Below, piece by piece: positions 6,253 through 14,004 of a stretch of DNA of 64,000 nucleotides. The DNA lies in NCBI RefSeq assembly GCF_000230695.2, contig NC_020541.1, forward strand, positions 1,302,001 through 1,366,000, read 5' to 3'. Position 1 is the stretch's first letter. Each line of letters opens with the position of its first letter. Source of the DNA: Rhodanobacter denitrificans. Its GTDB lineage: Bacteria > Pseudomonadota > Gammaproteobacteria > Xanthomonadales > Rhodanobacteraceae. A program made the translations under genes and the position numbers. The notes beneath the pieces were generated by a model. That model searched no databases. It saw only the letters and a list, made by a program, of their open reading frames with translations, and was not told where the DNA came from.

Positions 6253-8352
6253 CTAGAACTGGTAGCGCAAGGTCAGGTTCGCGCCACGCGGCGCACCCGG
6301 CAGGTTGAGGTTCGGGCTGGTGCCGTGGGCGGACACGATGTAGCGCGTGTCGAACAGGTTGGTCAGGTTGAGCTGCAGCGAGACCGGCCCGGTGCGGTAT
6401 TGCGCCATGAGGTCGGCGGTCACGTAGCCGGGCAGGGTCACCGTGTTGCCCAGGTTGGCCTGCCGTGCGCCGACCAGATTCAGGCCGCCGCCCAGCTGCC
6501 AGCGCTGCGCAAACGCGCGGGTGATCCACAGGTTGCCGCTGTTGCGCGGGGTGAGGGTGGCGCGCTTGCCCTGGACCGGACGCCCGGCATCCATCGCCAC
6601 GGAACGGGTGACGCGCGCATCCAGCCAGGCGTAGCCGGCAAGCAGGCGCCAGCCGTCCGCCAGGTCCGCGGCGGCGCTGAGCTCGACGCCGCGCGTGCGT
6701 TGCGTGCCGATCGGCAGCACTTTGTGCGTGACCGGATCGGTGGCCTTGATGCCGCTGCGTTCCAGCTCGAAGAGCGCGGCGTTGAAGGTGACGCGTCCAT
6801 CCAGCAGGTCGTATTTCGCCCCGACCTCGGTGTTGTGCGTACGCTCCGGTGCGATGTCCGCATTGCTCGCGGCGAGCGCGAACGCCTCGCCGGAAGGCTG
6901 GAACGAACGGCTCCAGGACAGGTAGTAGGACTGCGTGGCCGAAGGCTGCCAGACCACGCCCGCGCGCGGGCTCAGCGCCTTGTCGGTGCGCAGGAGGTTG
7001 CGCTGGCCCGGCAGGTGGTTTTCCGTCTCCTGCCTGAAGCGGTCGTAGCGCACGCCCAGCAGGGCTTTCCACTGTGAACCCAGGCTCACCAGATCCTGCA
7101 GGTAGACGGCAGCCGTGTCGAAGATGCCGAGGTTGTCGGCGGCTGGCGTGCGGGACACCTGCAGCGGCAACACCGGCAGCACGGGATGGAACAGGTCGAC
7201 CACCGCCACGCCGCTGGCGCTGCGATTGAGCAGGGCCTTGTCCTGCCGCCCCAGTTCCAGGCCGTAGAGCAGGTCATGGCTGAGCGCGTCGCCGGCCAGG
7301 TGCTGGCTGAGTTCGGTCTGGTTGAACCAGCCGTGTTCGTGCCGATCCACGTTGGAGCGGTTGAGCGAAACGGTTCGCGCGCTTTCGTCGACGCTGCCCG
7401 GCAGCGTGTTGTTGCGGTCGAGCTTGTAGTCGTACCAGCGTGTGGCGTTGCGCAGCGTGAGGTCGTCGCTGAAGGCGTGGGTCAGGGTTGCGGTGGTCGA
7501 GCTCACGGTGGACTCGCTGGTGTCGACGTCGCGCGCATTGGCCGCGCCGTAGTAGGTGCCCCTCGGCACGTCGACCGGGCGTCCGTGCCAGGCCGGAATG
7601 CCGAAATCGGTGACGCGGCGGTCCTTCAGGTAATCGGCCTGCAGCAGCAGCGTGGTGTTGCTGCCGGGGTGCAGCAGCACCGAGGGAGCCACGGCACGGC
7701 GTTTGAGGAACTGCGGGTCGCGGTAGCTGTTGGCATCCTCGACCGCGCCGGTGAGACGCCACGCGCTGCCGGCGTCGCCAAAGCGCCGCCCGACGTCCAG
7801 CTCGCCGCGGCGATCGGTCCAGCTGCCGTAGCTGAGCGCGAGCTGGCCACCGTCAGTGCCGGGCTGCCGGGTGATGCGATTGATCAGGCCGCCCGACGAG
7901 CCACGCCCGTACAGCACCGACGCCGGTCCCTTCAGCACCTCGATGCGCTCAATGTTGGAGAGGTCGCGGAAGTACAGCGCATCGTCGCGCAGGCCGTCGA
8001 CAAACTGGTCCGCGATCGCGGTGAAGCCGCGGATGGAAACCTGGTCGCGCTGGCCGTCACCGGTCGAGAAGCCGACGCCGGGCACGTTCTTCAGTGCATC
8101 CTGCATCGACGTGGCGTGCTGGTCGCGCAGCACGCTGGCCGGCACCACGTTCACCGTCTGCGGCACGTCGCGCAGGGCGGCGTCGATTTTGGTGGCGCTG
8201 GTGGCGTCCGGCACGCGGTAATCGCCGGGATGGGTGGCCTGCACGTTGACGCCGGGCAGCAGCTTGGCCTGGTCGGCGGAAGCTTCGTCGGCAACGGCCC
8301 GGGGCGAGCCCAGGATGGCGAGCAGGGCGAGGGAGAGAGGCAGCAGGCGCAT
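6253..8352 (-). CDS. TonB-dependent siderophore receptor
   Basis: This 699-residue outer-membrane receptor has a signal peptide (about residues 1-21, ending PRAVA). A plug domain follows, with VPQTVNVVPASVL, SMQDALKNVPGVGF, RIEVLKGPASVLYGRGSSGG and INRITRQP, then a beta-barrel ending in a C-terminal Phe (LTLRYQF). The plug sequence and barrel size are those of catecholate/hydroxamate ferric-siderophore receptors (Fiu/FhuA-like); the ligand cannot be told. It is transcribed alone, with a Fur-like box 163-181 bases upstream, so iron-repressed expression is expected. Confidence 0.92.
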   Translation of the reverse strand: MRLLPLSLALLAILGSPRAVADEASADQAKLLPGVNVQATHPGDYRVPDATSATKIDAALRDVPQTVNVVPASVLRDQHATSMQDALKNVPGVGFSTGDGQRDQVSIRGFTAIADQFVDGLRDDALYFRDLSNIERIEVLKGPASVLYGRGSSGGLINRITRQPGTDGGQLALSYGSWTDRRGELDVGRRFGDAGSAWRLTGAVEDANSYRDPQFLKRRAVAPSVLLHPGSNTTLLLQADYLKDRRVTDFGIPAWHGRPVDVPRGTYYGAANARDVDTSESTVSSTTATLTHAFSDDLTLRNATRWYDYKLDRNNTLPGSVDESARTVSLNRSNVDRHEHGWFNQTELSQHLAGDALSHDLLYGLELGRQDKALLNRSASGVAVVDLFHPVLPVLPLQVSRTPAADNLGIFDTAAVYLQDLVSLGSQWKALLGVRYDRFRQETENHLPGQRNLLRTDKALSPRAGVVWQPSATQSYYLSWSRSFQPSGEAFALAASNADIAPERTHNTEVGAKYDLLDGRVTFNAALFELERSGIKATDPVTHKVLPIGTQRTRGVELSAAADLADGWRLLAGYAWLDARVTRSVAMDAGRPVQGKRATLTPRNSGNLWITRAFAQRWQLGGGLNLVGARQANLGNTVTLPGYVTADLMAQYRTGPVSLQLNLTNLFDTRYIVSAHGTSPNLNLPGAPRGANLTLRYQF

Positions 8353-8514
8353 GGAGGAATCCTGGGCAGCCGTGGGCCACGCGCGTCCCTCGCGGGGGGC
8401 GCGATGAGCACACAGGGGATGGCGCCGGGCCGGCGTGGCGCTGGCTGGCTCAGGCCGCGGCGAACGGATGGAGCGCTTTCATCGTTGCCGGCCGGAAGCA
8501 GCCAGCAAGATGTT

Positions 8515-8533
8515 GCGAATTATTCTCATTTTC
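8515..8533 (-). promoter_or_regulatory. Fur box upstream of the TonB receptor
   Basis: On the minus strand the 19-mer GAAAATGAGAATAATTCGC matches the Fur consensus palindrome at about 14 of 19 positions. The 300-base stretch 8353-8652 contains no gene; apart from this operator and a presumed promoter nothing else is recognised in it. Confidence 0.7.
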
Positions 8534-8652
8534 ACAAATGGCGTCAACACTGCAGTGGATTGACGCCGTGCGGTGCGCAGCGAGCACCGTTGCGGGTGAT
8601 GGGCAACGCGGCGAAGAGGGCAAAAGGTGCGTGGCGTCTCCGCTTCGTGCGA

Positions 8653-9087
8653 TCAGCCGCCGCCCGCCGCGGCGGCGTAGCCCTTCAATTTGGCCAGCAT
8701 CGCGGCCAAACCGTTCGAGCGGGTCGGCGAGAGGTGCTTGGCCAGGCCGATCGTGCCGATGAAGGCTGGCTCGGTGGCGAGGATCTCCGCGGCCGGGCGG
8801 TCGGAGTAGACGCGCAGCACCAGCGCGATCAGGCCCGACACGATCGCCGAGTCGCTGGCCGCTTCGAAATGCATGCATGACGCATCGCCACTGGGTACCA
8901 GCCAGACCATCGACTGGCAGCCGTGCACGCGGTATGCCTCGGTCTTGTACTCATCCGGGAACGGCGGCAACTGCCGGCCGAGATCGATCAGGTACTGGTA
9001 GCGTTCGGTCCAGTCGCCGAGGAAGGCGAATTCCTCGGTGATCTCCTGCTGCGCCTGCTCGGCGCGGGTGGTGGCGGTAGCGTTCAT
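8653..9087 (-). CDS. sufE: SufE family cysteine desulfurase sulfur acceptor
   Basis: This 144-residue protein has the SufE signature FPDEYKTEAYRVHGCQSMVW with sulfur-accepting Cys57, and the later block PAFIGTIGLAKHLSPTRSNG. SufE takes persulfide sulfur from SufS and passes it to the SufBCD scaffold for Fe-S cluster assembly. No other suf gene is in the window; the gene stands between the iron-receptor regulatory region and a REP hairpin. Its role in Fe-S assembly fits, but is not proved by, the neighbouring iron gene. Confidence 0.93.
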   Translation of the reverse strand: MNATATTRAEQAQQEITEEFAFLGDWTERYQYLIDLGRQLPPFPDEYKTEAYRVHGCQSMVWLVPSGDASCMHFEAASDSAIVSGLIALVLRVYSDRPAAEILATEPAFIGTIGLAKHLSPTRSNGLAAMLAKLKGYAAAAGGG

Positions 9088-9130
9088 GCGCCCATTATCG
9101 CGCGGAGCGGGGCGGGAAATGAAATGCGCA

Positions 9131-9196
9131 GAAGCGCACCCTGTGCGCGATGTTCTTCGTCACGTGATGGAAGGCATCGCGTACAGGGTGCGCTCT
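9131..9196. repeat. REP-like hairpin (copy 1)
   Basis: Arms of 20 bases (9133-9152 and 9175-9194) are complementary with one mismatch. The 22-base loop contains CTTCGTCACGTGA, including the palindrome TCACGTGA. A related element with the same loop core lies at 51331-51403. It sits between cysS and sufE and could also act as a transcription barrier. Confidence 0.8.
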
Positions 9197-9206
9197 TGCA
9201 TGTGCG

Positions 9207-10577
9207 TCATGGCTTGGCGATGCTCCAGCGCGTGCCCTGGGCGCTGTCCTCGATCGCGATGTGCATGGCCGCCAGTTCGTCGCGGATCGCGTCGGCACGC
9301 GCAAAATCGCGGGCGGCGCGGGCGGCCTGGCGCTGTTGCAGCAGATCCTCGATGTGCGCTGCGTCGACCGTGCTCTCGCCACGCCTGAACCAGGCTTCCG
9401 CATCCTGCTGCAGCAGGCCGAGCAGGGCGCCGCCCCCGAGCAACGCGGCTTTCGCCGCGGCGCTGCCGGACTGGCGCGCGGCATCGGCCAGTACGGACAG
9501 CTCGGCCAGCGCCTGCGGCGTGTTGAGGTCGTCGCACAAGGCTGCTTCGATGCGCTCGGGCACCGGCAGTTCGCCGGGCGGCAGTTCGACCATGGCCAGG
9601 TCGCGCAGCACGCGATACCAGCCGTCCAGCGTGCTGGTCGCCTGGGCGATGGCCGCCTCGGACCAGTCCAGCGGCTGCCGGTAGTGGCCGCTCAGCAGGC
9701 GCAGGCGCAGCGCCTCGGGCGGGTGCAGCTTGAGCAACTCGTGCAGCAGCAGCACGTTGCCCAGCGACTTGGACATCTTGCGGCCGTCGAAGGTGAGCAT
9801 GCCGTTGTGCATCCACCAGCGCGCGAAAATCCTGCCGCCGTGCGCGCAGGTGGACTGGGCGATCTCGTTCTCGTGGTGCGGGAACAGCAGGTCGATGCCG
9901 CCGGCGTGGATGTCGATGGTCTCGCCCAGGTGCGCTGCGCTCATCGCCGAGCACTCGATGTGCCAGCCGGGGCGGCCGCGGCCCCATGGGCTGTCCCAGC
10001 CGGGCAGCTCCGGCGTGGACGGTTTCCACAGCACGAAGTCGCCGGGGCTGCGCTTGTAGGGCGCCACGTCGACGCGCGAGCCGGCGATCAGCTCGTCGGT
10101 GTCGCGGCCGGACAGCTCGCCATAGGCCGGGAAGGAGCCGACGTCGAACAGCACGTGGCCTTCGGCGGCGTAGGCATGGCCGCCGTCGAGCAGGCTCTCG
10201 ATCATCGCGATGATCGGGCCGACGTGGGTGGTGGCATGCGGCTCGATGTCCGGCGGCGCCACGCCGAGCACGGCCATGTCCTCGCGATACGCCTGCGCGA
10301 AACGTTCGGTGATCGTGCCGATCGGCACGCCCTGCTGCTGCGCAGCGGTGTTGATCTTGTCGTCGACGTCGGTGATGTTGCGCGCGTACGCCACCTGCGG
10401 GTAATGCCGGCGCAGCAGCCGCACCAGCACGTCGAACACCACCGGCCCGCGCGCATTGCCGATATGCACGTAGTTGTAGACGGTGGGGCCGCACAGGTAG
10501 ATCGTCACGCGCTCGGGGTCGAGCGGAGCGAACGGTTCGGTGCGGCGGGTGAGGCTGTTGTAGAGCGAAATCGGCAT
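9207..10577 (-). CDS. cysS: cysteinyl-tRNA synthetase
   Basis: This class I aminoacyl-tRNA synthetase of 456 residues charges tRNA-Cys. The zinc-binding and HIGH region reads [18 protein letters not shown] (C29, HIGN at 38-41). A second zinc ligand region is [13 protein letters not shown] with HHENEIAQS, and the activation loop is KMSKSLGN. The C-terminal part carries the DALR-type helices and ends in [11 protein letters not shown]. The ATG at 10577 gives the usual start [11 protein letters not shown]. It is monocistronic, apart from a REP hairpin between it and sufE. Confidence 0.97.
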   Translation of the reverse strand: MPISLYNSLTRRTEPFAPLDPERVTIYLCGPTVYNYVHIGNARGPVVFDVLVRLLRRHYPQVAYARNITDVDDKINTAAQQQGVPIGTITERFAQAYREDMAVLGVAPPDIEPHATTHVGPIIAMIESLLDGGHAYAAEGHVLFDVGSFPAYGELSGRDTDELIAGSRVDVAPYKRSPGDFVLWKPSTPELPGWDSPWGRGRPGWHIECSAMSAAHLGETIDIHAGGIDLLFPHHENEIAQSTCAHGGRIFARWWMHNGMLTFDGRKMSKSLGNVLLLHELLKLHPPEALRLRLLSGHYRQPLDWSEAAIAQATSTLDGWYRVLRDLAMVELPPGELPVPERIEAALCDDLNTPQALAELSVLADAARQSGSAAAKAALLGGGALLGLLQQDAEAWFRRGESTVDAAHIEDLLQQRQAARAARDFARADAIRDELAAMHIAIEDSAQGTRWSIAKP

Positions 10578-10767
10578 CGGTGGGGTCCGCAGCGTGGGGC
10601 GGCGCACGGCAGGGCGCAGCCAGCGCGGCATCTTAACAAGGTGTAAGCGACCGAGTCGCGCAAGGTCCCGCCGGGAGGGGTTCTAAGCGTGTATTCAGTG
10701 TCAATTTGCTGGAATGCTGCCAGTACGCGCGCAAGCGCGCCCGCCGTTCTGCAATTGGGAGGCTGCC

Positions 10768-11295
10768 ATGACCAAGCCATGGCTTTGTGCACTGGTACTC
10801 GCCGTGATGGCCACAAGCGTCCACGCTCAGGATGGGCGTTACGCCAATGCCGATGACAATACTCACTACGGCTGGGCCGACGTGCTGCGGGCCGACCCGG
10901 TGCAGGGCGTCACCCGCACCGAAGTGCCGCGGCAGGAGTGCTACGAGCAGCCGGTGGTGCGCCGCGAGGGCGGCAACAGCACGGCCGGCACGGTGCTGGG
11001 CGCCGTGATCGGCGGCGTGCTGGGCAACACCGTGGGCAAGGGCGATGGACGCAAGGCCGCCACCGTCGCCGGTGCCGTTGCCGGCGGCGCCATCGGCAAC
11101 CGGGCATCCAGCCGCGGCAGTGAATACGAGTCCACCCAGACCCAGTGCCGCGAGGTCAGCTCGATCAGCGAGCAGCGCCGGATCATCGGCTACGACGTGG
11201 AATACCGCTATCGCGGCGAGATCTATACGTCGCGCCTGAACTACGACCCGGGCGAGCGCCTGCGCGTGCGTGTGCGGGTCGACCCCGCCGACTGA
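10768..11295 (+). CDS. glycine-zipper 2TM-domain envelope protein
   Basis: The 175-residue exported protein has a signal peptide (about residues 1-20, ending SVHA). Its glycine-zipper segment, AGTVLGAVIGGVLGNTVG followed by AATVAGAVAGGAIGN, is typical of the Rick_17kDa_Anti/YmgG-like surface-antigen family. The C-terminal half contains two Cys and ends in a basic beta-rich segment (YDPGERLRVRVRVDP). There is no lipobox Cys, so it is not an obvious lipoprotein. GGGAGG precedes the ATG by five bases. Function is unknown; roles in envelope stability are suggested for relatives. Confidence 0.82.
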   Translation: MTKPWLCALVLAVMATSVHAQDGRYANADDNTHYGWADVLRADPVQGVTRTEVPRQECYEQPVVRREGGNSTAGTVLGAVIGGVLGNTVGKGDGRKAATVAGAVAGGAIGNRASSRGSEYESTQTQCREVSSISEQRRIIGYDVEYRYRGEIYTSRLNYDPGERLRVRVRVDPAD

Positions 11296-11311
11296 TTCGC
11301 CCGCCTGACCG

Positions 11312-11341
11312 TCGCCGCCACCCGTTGGCGGCGATCTTTTT
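11312..11341 (+). terminator. intrinsic terminator after the glycine-zipper gene
   Basis: TCGCCGCCA (11312-11320) pairs perfectly with TGGCGGCGA (11326-11334) around a CCCGT loop and is followed by TCTTTTT. It separates this gene from the arg leader. Confidence 0.9.
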
Positions 11342-11360
11342 CCGGGACCCGATTTTTTTG

Positions 11361-11389
11361 TTGCACGGCAGCGAAATTGCCGCCATCAT
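11361..11389 (+). promoter_or_regulatory. possible promoter of the arg leader
   Basis: TTGCAC (11361-11366) and CATCAT (11384-11389) are 17 bases apart, just downstream of an AT-rich tract. Agreement with consensus is moderate. If used, the transcript would begin about 20 bases before the leader-peptide ATG at 11415. Confidence 0.35.
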
Positions 11390-11414
11390 GCGCACTCGTT
11401 ACTTGGAACCCCGC

Positions 11415-11519
11415 ATGTCCACAGCCGTCTATACCGCCACCGTACTGACCAGCGCCCGCGCGGCTGCTGGCATGACGTCGCGTGCGCGCCGACCGCTGGA
11501 TGGACATTCGGCCGGGTAG
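11415..11519 (+). CDS. putative arginine-operon leader peptide
   Basis: This 34-codon ORF begins MSTAVYTATVL after a TGGA ribosome site and ends at TAG 11517-11519. Its second half has Arg codons at 11481, 11487 and 11490 (SRARRP), directly on the left arm of a hairpin (11488-11492 with 11508-11512). The end of the ORF overlaps a segment able to pair with the downstream terminator. The peptide has no recognisable domain. An in-frame ATG at 11388 would add nine residues with two further internal Arg codons but has no ribosome site. Its function as a leader peptide is inferred from layout only. Confidence 0.55.
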   Translation: MSTAVYTATVLTSARAAAGMTSRARRPLDGHSAG

Positions 11520-11580
11520 GCAGTCGCACGCGTTTCATGTGCATCGACGACAAAACCCGGCCATCGCGCCGGGTTTTTTG
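11481..11580 (+). promoter_or_regulatory. putative ribosome-mediated attenuator upstream of argF'
   Basis: Four segments can form alternative pairs. Segment 1 (11488-11492, over Arg codons) pairs with segment 2 (11508-11512). Segment 2, GGCCGGG at 11510-11516, pairs perfectly with segment 3, CCCGGCC at 11556-11562. Segment 3 pairs with segment 4 as the terminator (11552-11561 with 11568-11577, then TTTTTT). Stalling at Arg codons would free segment 2 and prevent the terminator; translation to the TAG would cover segment 2 and allow it. Confidence 0.55.
11552..11580. terminator. intrinsic terminator in the argF' leader (attenuator terminator)
   Basis: AAAACCCGGC (11552-11561) pairs with GCCGGGTTTT (11568-11577) around CATCGC, with six T on the plus strand. 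On the minus strand it also gives a hairpin followed by TTTT, so it could end a minus-strand transcript coming from the repeat array. Confidence 0.88.
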
Positions 11581-11594
11581 TTGGTTTATTTCAC

Positions 11595-11846
11595 GCGGAT
11601 CCATCCGCAACACCCCGGCCATCCATGGCCGGACCACACAATCTGGCGCGAATCCATTCGCAACACCCCGGCCGTCCATGGTCGGACCACACAATCTGGC
11701 GCGAATCCATTCGCAATACCCCGGCCGTCCATGGTCGGACCACACAATCTGGCGCGGATCCATCCGCAACACCCCGGCCGTCCATGGTCGGGCCACACAA
11801 TCTGGCGCGAATCCATTCGCAACACCCCGGCCATCCATGGCCGGAC
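11595..11846. repeat. 53-bp tandem repeat array, about 4.7 units, two hairpins per unit
   Basis: Units start at 11595, 11648, 11701, 11754 and 11807; the last is cut after 40 bases. Each unit holds a short hairpin (GCGGATCCATCCGC or GCGAATCCATTCGC, the two forms differing by a paired change) and a longer one (CCGGCCATCCATGGCCGG or CCGGCCGTCCATGGTCGG), joined by AACACCCC and ACCACACAATCTGGC. Read on the minus strand the loops are ATGGAT or ATGGAC. The array fills most of the 573-base gap between the glycine-zipper gene and argF'. Confidence 0.95.
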
Positions 11847-11868
11847 TCTTCAACAAGGCATCGACTTC

Positions 11869-12876
11869 ATGACCATTCGGCATTTCTTGACTACCCAGGA
11901 TTACAGCCGCGCCGAGATCGATGCGCTGCTGGAGCAGGCCGCCGTGTTCAAGTGCTCGCCGCGCGGGCAGCAGCTGGCCGGCAAATCCATCGCGCTGCTG
12001 TTCTTCAACCCCTCGATGCGCACGCGCACCAGCTTCGAGCTGGGTGCGTTCCAACTGGGTGGCCACGCGATCGTGCTGGCGCCGGGCAAGGACGCGTGGC
12101 CGATCGAGTTCGAGGTGGGCAGCGTGATGGACGGCGATACCGAGGAGCACATCGCCGAGGTGGCGCGGGTGTTGTCGCGTTACGTCGACCTGATCGCGGT
12201 GCGCGCGTTTCCGAAGTTCCAGGACTGGGCGGTGGACCGGCAGGACAAGGTGATCAAGGCGTTCGCGCAGTACGCCACGGTGCCGGTGATCAACATGGAG
12301 ACGATCACCCACCCCTGCCAGGAGCTGGCCCACGCGCTGGCGCTGAAGGAGCACCTGGGCGACCTGCAGAACAGAAAGTACGTGCTGACCTGGACCTATC
12401 ACCCGAAGCCGCTGAATACCGCGGTGGCGAATTCCGCGCTGCTGATCGCGACCAAGCTGGGCATGGACGTGACCTTGCTGTGCCCCACGCCCGATTACGT
12501 GCTGGACGAACGTTACATGGCGTTTGGCCGTCTGAACGTCGAGCAGAACGGCGGTTCGCTGAAGGTCAGCCACGACATCGAGGAGGCCTACGCCGGCGCC
12601 GACGTGGTCTATGCCAAGAGCTGGGGCGCGCTGCCGTTCTTCGGCCGCTGGGAGCAGGAAAAGCCGGTTCGCGAGGCGAGCAGGCACTTCATCGTCGACG
12701 AGGCGAAGATGGCGCTGACCAACCACGGCCTGTTCAGCCACTGCCTGCCGCTGCGCCGGAACATCAAGGCCACCGACGCGGTGATGGATTCGCCCGCCTG
12801 CATCGCCATCGACGAGGCCGAGAACCGCCTGCACGTGCAGAAGGCGGTGATGGCTTCGCTGATCGGGCAGGGCTGA
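11869..12876 (+). CDS. argF': N-acetylornithine carbamoyltransferase
   Basis: This 335-residue transcarbamylase of the Xanthomonas type uses acetylornithine instead of ornithine to make acetylcitrulline. The carbamoyl-phosphate site is FNPSMRTRTSFELG; HPCQELAHALALKEH and HCLPLRRNIKATDAVMDSP are the AOTCase-specific blocks, the Lys of RRNIKATD corresponding to the carboxylated Lys known in the Xanthomonas enzyme. It is the first gene of the arginine block and lies just behind the 53-bp repeat array and attenuator-like leader. The ribosome site is weak (AAGG about 11 bases upstream). Confidence 0.94.
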   Translation: MTIRHFLTTQDYSRAEIDALLEQAAVFKCSPRGQQLAGKSIALLFFNPSMRTRTSFELGAFQLGGHAIVLAPGKDAWPIEFEVGSVMDGDTEEHIAEVARVLSRYVDLIAVRAFPKFQDWAVDRQDKVIKAFAQYATVPVINMETITHPCQELAHALALKEHLGDLQNRKYVLTWTYHPKPLNTAVANSALLIATKLGMDVTLLCPTPDYVLDERYMAFGRLNVEQNGGSLKVSHDIEEAYAGADVVYAKSWGALPFFGRWEQEKPVREASRHFIVDEAKMALTNHGLFSHCLPLRRNIKATDAVMDSPACIAIDEAENRLHVQKAVMASLIGQG

Positions 12877-12882
12877 GCCGTC

Positions 12883-13506
12883 ATGTACACGCCGAAGCAT
12901 TTCGTGGAAAGCCGCGTCGAAGCCCTGCACGGACTGATCCGCGCGTATCCGTTCGCCACGCTGGTGACCCGTGCGGCCGACGGATTGACGGCCAATCACC
13001 TGCCGTTCGAACGGGTCGGCGAGGTGCTGCACGGCCATGTCGCCCGCGGCAACGAACTGGCGCGACTGGACGGCGCCGAAGTGCTGCTGGTGTTCCAGGG
13101 GCCGGACGGCTACATCAGCCCGAACTGGTACCCGAGCAAACACGAGACCGGGCGCGACGTGCCGACCTGGAACTACGCGGTGGTGCACGTGCATGGCCGC
13201 CTGCGCGTGATCGATGACGCGGCCTGGCTGCGTCGCCTGCTGGAAACCTTGACCGATCACCATGAGGCCGGCCAGCCGCAGCCGTGGAAGATCACGGATG
13301 CACCAGACGACCACATCGAGAAGTCGCTGCGCGCGATTGTCGGGCTGGAGGTCGTGGTCGAGCGGATCGAAGGCAAGTTCAAGCTGAGCCAAAACCATCC
13401 AGCGCGCAACCGCGCGGGCGTGATCGCCGGGCTGCGCGAGCGCAGCGGCGGTGGCGACGCGGAGCTGGCCGCATGGATGACTCAACAAGAGGAATCGAAA
13501 CCGTGA
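12883..13506 (+). CDS. PaiB-type FMN-binding split-barrel protein
   Basis: This 207-residue protein has the PaiB family start MYTPKHFVE, the block GYISPNWYPSKHETGRDVPT with the following NYAVVHVHG, and the C-terminal KFKLSQNHPARNRAGVIAGL. PaiB proteins bind FMN/haem-like ligands and are annotated as negative regulators from Bacillus work; the role in Gram-negatives is unclear. The gene lies six bases after argF' and overlaps the next gene by GTGA, so it is part of the arginine transcript. A regulatory link to arginine is not shown by the sequence. Confidence 0.85.
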   Translation: MYTPKHFVESRVEALHGLIRAYPFATLVTRAADGLTANHLPFERVGEVLHGHVARGNELARLDGAEVLLVFQGPDGYISPNWYPSKHETGRDVPTWNYAVVHVHGRLRVIDDAAWLRRLLETLTDHHEAGQPQPWKITDAPDDHIEKSLRAIVGLEVVVERIEGKFKLSQNHPARNRAGVIAGLRERSGGGDAELAAWMTQQEESKP

Positions 13507-13976
13507 ACCATCAGCATCACTATCGCGTCGCCGTGGAATGGACCGGCAACCTCGGCAGCGGCACGGACAGCTACCGCAACTACAGCCGCGACCACGTGAT
13601 CCGCATCGACGGCAAGCCGGCGATCGCCGGTTCCTCCGACCCCACCTTCCGCGGCGATGCCGCGAAGCACAATCCCGAGGACATGCTGGTGGCCGCGCTG
13701 TCGACCTGCCACATGCTGTCCTACCTGCACATGGCCACCGTGGCCGGCGTGGTGGTGACGGCGTATAGCGATGCTGCCGAAGGCACGATGGTCACCGAAG
13801 GCGATGGCGGCCGCTTCGTCGAAGTGGTGCTGCGCCCCACGGTGACCATCAGTGCCGCCAGCGACCCGGCCAAGGCCGAGGCCGCGCACGAGGCGGCGCA
13901 TCACGCCTGCTTCATCGCCAATTCCGTGAATTTCCCGGTGCGCTGCGAGCCGCGCGTCGTCGTCGAATCCGCCTGA
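13503..13976 (+). CDS. OsmC family peroxiredoxin-like protein
   Basis: This 157-residue OsmC/Ohr-fold protein has the two redox Cys in [12 protein letters not shown] and [14 protein letters not shown], plus the usual N-terminal [13 protein letters not shown]. Such proteins reduce organic or fatty-acid hydroperoxides. It starts at GTG inside the GTGA overlap with the PaiB gene and ends 28 bases before argG, so it is probably carried along on the arginine operon mRNA. Whether it belongs to the OsmC proper or YhfA-like branch cannot be decided here. Confidence 0.87.
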   Translation: MNHQHHYRVAVEWTGNLGSGTDSYRNYSRDHVIRIDGKPAIAGSSDPTFRGDAAKHNPEDMLVAALSTCHMLSYLHMATVAGVVVTAYSDAAEGTMVTEGDGGRFVEVVLRPTVTISAASDPAKAEAAHEAAHHACFIANSVNFPVRCEPRVVVESA

Positions 13977-14004
13977 CCACCCTTCTTTCCAGGATCTGCA
14001 AGCC

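Noticed and set aside
6214..8880. Several long plus-strand frames opposite the TonB receptor.
   Set aside because: They lack family motifs and follow the third-position pattern of the minus-strand gene.
11595..11846. Reading the 53-bp array as a CRISPR.
   Set aside because: Units are contiguous without unique spacers, the whole 53 bp is repeated, and no cas gene is present.
11482..12876. A long open frame running through the repeat array into argF', which would give a 464-residue protein.
   Set aside because: The N-terminal part is translated repeat and leader sequence; the enzyme starts normally at 11869 with MTIRHFL and matches the family length.
11386..13488. A 700-codon minus-strand open frame opposite argF' and the PaiB gene.
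   Set aside because: It is a shadow frame of high-G+C coding sequence; the plus-strand genes have clear motifs and this frame resembles nothing known.
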